From positions 1 through 8,761 of the forward strand of contig QNAP01000061.1 of NCBI GenBank assembly GCA_003641795.1: a stretch of DNA of 8,761 bases, in the 5' to 3' direction. Of this stretch, positions 6,337 through 8,761 are shown one piece after another. The notes under the pieces are model-generated. The model saw only the letters and a program-made list of their open reading frames with translations. It was not told the origin of the DNA and made no database searches. Position numbers and translations under genes: made by a program. Every line of letters begins with the position of its first letter. Position 1 is the stretch's first letter. The stretch is from Thermotogae bacterium (GTDB lineage Bacteria > Thermotogota > Thermotogae > UBA12178).

Positions 6337-7763
6337 AGCGGATCGTGATGTTCTTTTTTGTGTGTCTTGCATTCGTTTCTGGAATATCAGAAGTGAAGAT
6401 AGCCGATATCCAGCCTTCAGCGGACGTGTACGAAGCTGTAAAACGCGTGGTAGAGGCAGGAGTAATGAGCCTTGACGAAAAGAACAGATTTCTCGGAACC
6501 CTTCTGGTGACGCGTTATGACCTCGCGCGTAGTTTGGCGAACTTTATGGGCTATCTTGAATCTCGCGTTCGAGTAGAGGAGATAAGCAAAACCCTCAGCA
6601 ACGTGACGACACGGATCAAGGTTATCGAAGCCTTTGCCAATGTTACGCAAACGGAGATCGAAAATATCAAAGGTGACCTCGACATGCTGAAAAGCGTTCA
6701 AAACTCGATGAGCACAGAACTAACAGAGAAGATGGACACCTTCACTGCAGGTGTTAACGCGAAAGTCGAAGCTCTTGAAAGTCGATTCTTTCAGGCATTA
6801 GATGAGATCAACGCAAGACTCGACCTTCAAGACAGCGAGATTGTAGCACTCAAAGCTGAGTTGAATGGAGTCAAAAAAAGTGTAGAGATGGTAAATGATA
6901 CCCTCTCATCCTCGTTAACTCGTTTGTCGGTGGATGTGAAAGCCAATCGGATGGCATTGGAAAGCTTCAAGCAAGAAGTCTCAGCCGTTCGAAAGACGCT
7001 CAACGATGCGATAACTGCATTCCCTTCTCAGATCGACAGAGTTAAAGAAGAGTTTCGAGAACAACTCGACACCATGACAGAATCCTTAAAAGCATCACAG
7101 ACTTCCCTGAAGAAAGAATTGAAAACATCGTTTCTCGAAGTCGAGGCGCTTCTGGCGACAACCAGAGAAGACATCGTTTCAGCGACAACAGAGCTTGCAG
7201 CTTTGGAAGCGAGTGTCACCAAAGTGACACAAAGCAGTTCTGAGGCTATTTCAAAGAACACCCAGGAGATACGGAAATTGGATTTAGAACTTCGCGATCA
7301 ACGTTCTCAACTCAGCGATCTGATGCAACGTCTTAACGAAGCGTCGAGCAGAATCGAAAGACTTTCTAAAGATCTGATTCTTGTCAAAGCCGAGCTGGAT
7401 AAAGCTGAACAAGATCTGAAAGAGTTGGGAGTTTCCGTGCAAGACCAAGAAAAGGTATTGAACGATCTGACGGCGACGCTGAGGAAGACAGAGATGGACT
7501 TGATGACGATCCAGGCGAAATTGAAAGAGCTCGACTCGGTAAAAAACGAGCTCTCTTCAACTGTCCGTGTTACGGAGGACCTCACAGACCGGATAAACTC
7601 ACTGGAAAAGCGTACAAATAAGATAGAAAACGAAGTGGCAAAAACGAGTGAGAAGGTGAAATCGGTATCAACTCAATCACTCGCCCTTACAGGTGCTTCC
7701 GCATTTTTGGGAATTCTTTTGGGGGCTTTGTTAGCTTGGTTCGCCCTCTCATCCGTGCCGTGA
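6333..7763 (+). CDS. Omp-alpha-like envelope tether: SLH-like domain, long coiled coil, C-terminal membrane segment
   Basis: This 476-residue protein begins with a signal peptide (MKRIVMFFFVCLAFVSG, cleavage near 17-19). Residues 22-72 form one SLH-like domain: ADIQPSADVYEAVKRVVEAG, then a loop and VTRYDLARSLANFM. From about 75 to 445 the sequence is heptad-rich, full of Lys, Glu, Leu and Ser with almost no proline, a very long coiled coil that could span about 50 nm if straight. Residues 449-473 are a hydrophobic segment with Gly and Ala, ending only three residues before the C-terminus. This is the layout of Thermotoga Omp-alpha, whose SLH domain holds the peptidoglycan while the C-terminus sits in the outer membrane. 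The GTG start overlaps the previous stop as GTGA, with GGGAGGGG upstream. The stop lies 15 bases inside the end of the opposing methyltransferase gene. It may be an Omp-alpha paralogue and not Omp-alpha itself. Confidence 0.85.
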   Translation: MKRIVMFFFVCLAFVSGISEVKIADIQPSADVYEAVKRVVEAGVMSLDEKNRFLGTLLVTRYDLARSLANFMGYLESRVRVEEISKTLSNVTTRIKVIEAFANVTQTEIENIKGDLDMLKSVQNSMSTELTEKMDTFTAGVNAKVEALESRFFQALDEINARLDLQDSEIVALKAELNGVKKSVEMVNDTLSSSLTRLSVDVKANRMALESFKQEVSAVRKTLNDAITAFPSQIDRVKEEFREQLDTMTESLKASQTSLKKELKTSFLEVEALLATTREDIVSATTELAALEASVTKVTQSSSEAISKNTQEIRKLDLELRDQRSQLSDLMQRLNEASSRIERLSKDLILVKAELDKAEQDLKELGVSVQDQEKVLNDLTATLRKTEMDLMTIQAKLKELDSVKNELSSTVRVTEDLTDRINSLEKRTNKIENEVAKTSEKVKSVSTQSLALTGASAFLGILLGALLAWFALSSVP

Positions 7764-8456
7764 ACGACGGTAGAGTTCGTACATGAGTATCGCTCCACTA
7801 ACAGAGACGTTGAGTGATTCCACTTTTGGTTCCATGGGGATGGCTACGACTTCATCACAACTCTCTCTCATCAGTCGAGAAATACCCTTTCCTTCACTGC
7901 CTAATAATAACAATACTCGCTCCGCGAAGGAGACATCCCAGATGGACCTTCCGCCCATATCGGCTCCATAGACCCAAAAACCTCTCTTTTTGAACTCCTC
8001 GATAGCTCTTCTAAGGTTAATAACGATGGACACGTCCACTTTGAATATATTCCCCTCCGACACCTTCACCACCGCGGGCGTTACGTGAACGGCTCTATTT
8101 TGAGCAATCACAATGCCCTTCACTCCAAAAGCGGCTGCACTCCGTGCCAAGGCTCCCAAGTTGTGAGGGTCCTGTATGTGATCAAGGACGAGGACCGCAG
8201 GGTAATCAAATAGATTGTCCAAAGGCTCGTAAACGAACTCAACCTCTGCTACCACACCCTGATGGTTTTGATTTCCAACAAGATCTTTCAAAACCCTGTC
8301 AGGAACTTCCTTCACTCCAATCCCAAGACTTAAAGCGAGACGAACTATCTCTTCAATATCACGTCCGCCTCGTCTGCGCGAGACGAAGAGCCTGCTGACA
8401 GTATGTTTAGCTTGCGAAAGTGCTTCTCTTATCGGATTTTTCCCGTAGATATACAT
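7749..8456 (-). CDS. rlmB: SpoU/TrmH-family RNA 2'-O-ribose methyltransferase, RlmB-like
   Basis: A cytoplasmic SPOUT-fold enzyme that moves a methyl group from S-adenosylmethionine to a ribose 2'-OH; RlmB acts on a guanosine of the 23S rRNA peptidyl-transferase region (G2251 in E. coli). From ATG at 8454-8456 it is 235 residues, close to the usual 240-250. The N-terminal substrate-binding domain has YGKNPIREAL (4-13) and HQGVVA (65-70). The three SpoU motifs follow: LDHIQDPHNLGALARSAAAF (91-110) with the catalytic Asn99 and Arg105, LLLGSEGKGISRL (183-195), and ESLNVSVSGAILMYELYR (213-230), which ties the trefoil knot. The rRNA target is inferred from the family; a tRNA target is possible. 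An in-frame ATG at 8567 would add 37 basic residues but has no ribosome binding site. GGAAGG lies 12 bases before the chosen ATG. It converges on the coiled-coil gene with a 15-base overlap and no visible terminator. Confidence 0.92.
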   Translation of the reverse strand: MYIYGKNPIREALSQAKHTVSRLFVSRRRGGRDIEEIVRLALSLGIGVKEVPDRVLKDLVGNQNHQGVVAEVEFVYEPLDNLFDYPAVLVLDHIQDPHNLGALARSAAAFGVKGIVIAQNRAVHVTPAVVKVSEGNIFKVDVSIVINLRRAIEEFKKRGFWVYGADMGGRSIWDVSFAERVLLLLGSEGKGISRLMRESCDEVVAIPMEPKVESLNVSVSGAILMYELYRRSRHG

Positions 8457-8509
8457 ACATATCAGAAACCTTCCAAAACGACCTCCTCGTACACTTTTTC
8501 TAATTTCCT

Positions 8510-8538
8510 TCTGTGGAGCCTTTTTCTTTCTCCACAGA
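8510..8538. repeat. Perfect inverted repeat upstream of the methyltransferase gene
   Basis: TCTGTGGAG (8510-8518) and CTCCACAGA (8530-8538) are perfect nine-base complements around an 11-base loop. There is no T-run after either side, so it is not a plain terminator. It lies in the 175-base spacer between the divergent methyltransferase gene and the partial gene at 8632, about 55 bases before the methyltransferase start. It could be an operator or a 5'-leader hairpin. Confidence 0.5.
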
Positions 8539-8582
8539 GTGTCACGAAAAAAGTAGGCCTCCCACATTCAATGGCGGTACCG

Positions 8583-8603
8583 TTGAAATATTTATTGAAA
8601 TAT
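8583..8603 (+). repeat. Tandem TTGAAATAT pair in the divergent spacer
   Basis: TTGAAATAT occurs at 8583-8591 and again at 8595-8603, 12 bases apart, in an AT-rich stretch 30-50 bases before the start of the partial gene at 8632. The position suits a promoter or regulator site, but no good -10 box is correctly spaced from either copy, so I do not call a promoter. Confidence 0.35.
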
Positions 8604-8631
8604 CTCAAAATAAGAAAGGAAGCCCATATGA

Positions 8632-8761
8632 ATGGTACCACAAGAACTTTCAAGCGATGTTGTAAAGATCATCGAACAGTTGGACAAGCTTTTACCTTCC
8701 TTCCCCCTTGATTTCACATTGCAGAATACTTGTCTTGCGAAGCGCCGAAGCGAGCACTTTC
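8632..8761 (+). CDS. Unrecognised gene, first 43 codons (cut by window edge)
   Basis: An open frame starts with ATG at 8632, directly after an in-frame TGA, and stays open to the end of the window. AAAGGAAG lies about nine bases upstream, a good ribosome binding site. The peptide starts MVPQELSSDVVKIIEQLDKL and continues LPSFPLDFTLQNTCLAKRR: an amphipathic helix followed by a mixed segment with protein-like composition. I do not recognise a family. It would be transcribed away from the methyltransferase gene. The opposite strand here also has open stretches (a 22-codon frame ending at 8692 and a 63-codon frame at 8462-8653), but neither has a ribosome binding site at its start, so I prefer the plus-strand reading. 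Confidence 0.5.
   Translation, partial: MVPQELSSDVVKIIEQLDKLLPSFPLDFTLQNTCLAKRRSEHF

Noticed and set aside
5896..6372. 158-codon minus-strand frame across the PEGA/SLH gene junction
   Set aside because: Cys/His/Arg-rich shadow composition; both plus-strand genes here show real domains.
8457..8567. 37-residue N-terminal extension of the methyltransferase from an ATG at 8567
   Set aside because: No ribosome binding site at 8567, the added part is very basic and unlike SpoU N-termini, and MYIYGKNP is a typical family start.
8583..8611. TTGAAA (8583) with CAAAAT (8606) as promoter of the edge gene
   Set aside because: The -10 match is weak and the start would fall inside the Shine-Dalgarno site of that gene.
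8462..8653. Minus-strand open frame of 63 codons just before the methyltransferase gene, with a hydrophobic start
   Set aside because: Begins with TTG without a ribosome binding site, overlaps the better supported plus-strand start at 8632, and resembles nothing I know. Its last codons do contain the possible minicistron noted in the findings.
8692..8760. Minus-strand frame KVLASALRKTSIL... ending in TAA at 8692-8694, possibly the tail of another gene
   Set aside because: Only 22 codons, and the plus-strand frame over the same bases has a start and ribosome binding site.

Overview
The window looks like chromosomal DNA of a thermophile of the phylum Thermotogota (Thermotoga/Pseudothermotoga type). 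Three things point there, from memory of the families and not from a search. The purine genes run purC-purS-purQ-purL-purF, the order I recall for Thermotoga maritima, and have close T. maritima-like lengths and motifs. PurL is the short form that works with separate PurQ and PurS. One gene has the build of Omp-alpha, the coiled-coil rod that connects the cell wall to the outer 'toga': signal peptide, SLH-like domain, very long coiled coil, C-terminal membrane segment. Most genes start with GTG or TTG.

Region 1 (1-3734, minus strand) is a tightly packed de novo purine operon, read right to left: purC, purS, purQ, purL, purF (purF runs off the left edge). Neighbours overlap by 25, 4 and 4 bases, and purL and purF are 11 bases apart. 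PurS, PurQ and PurL together make FGAM synthase, PurF makes phosphoribosylamine, and PurC makes SAICAR.

Region 2 (3735-4393) is 659 bases without an intact gene. On the minus strand it holds the purC leader: a candidate promoter at about 3972-4001, a small hairpin, and a strong intrinsic-terminator structure (3800-3847) placed between promoter and purC, best read as an attenuator. On the plus strand lies a decayed IS200/IS605-type tnpB (4004-4359), with a large internal deletion, a frameshift and no C-terminus, still carrying an extended -10 promoter next to its ATG.

Region 3 (4394-7763, plus strand) is a three-gene overlapping operon: a MarR-family regulator, a secreted protein built from about seven tandem PEGA-like repeats, and the Omp-alpha-like protein. 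Nothing in the genes names a substrate. The layout suggests a regulated cell-envelope module, and it is the least ordinary part of the window.

Region 4 (7749-8761): an RlmB/SpoU-type 2'-O-ribose methyltransferase gene on the minus strand overlaps the end of the envelope operon by 15 bases. After a 175-base divergent spacer with an inverted repeat and a direct repeat, an unrecognised plus-strand gene begins at 8632 and leaves the window.

I saw no tRNA, rRNA, CRISPR array, intact insertion sequence or origin.
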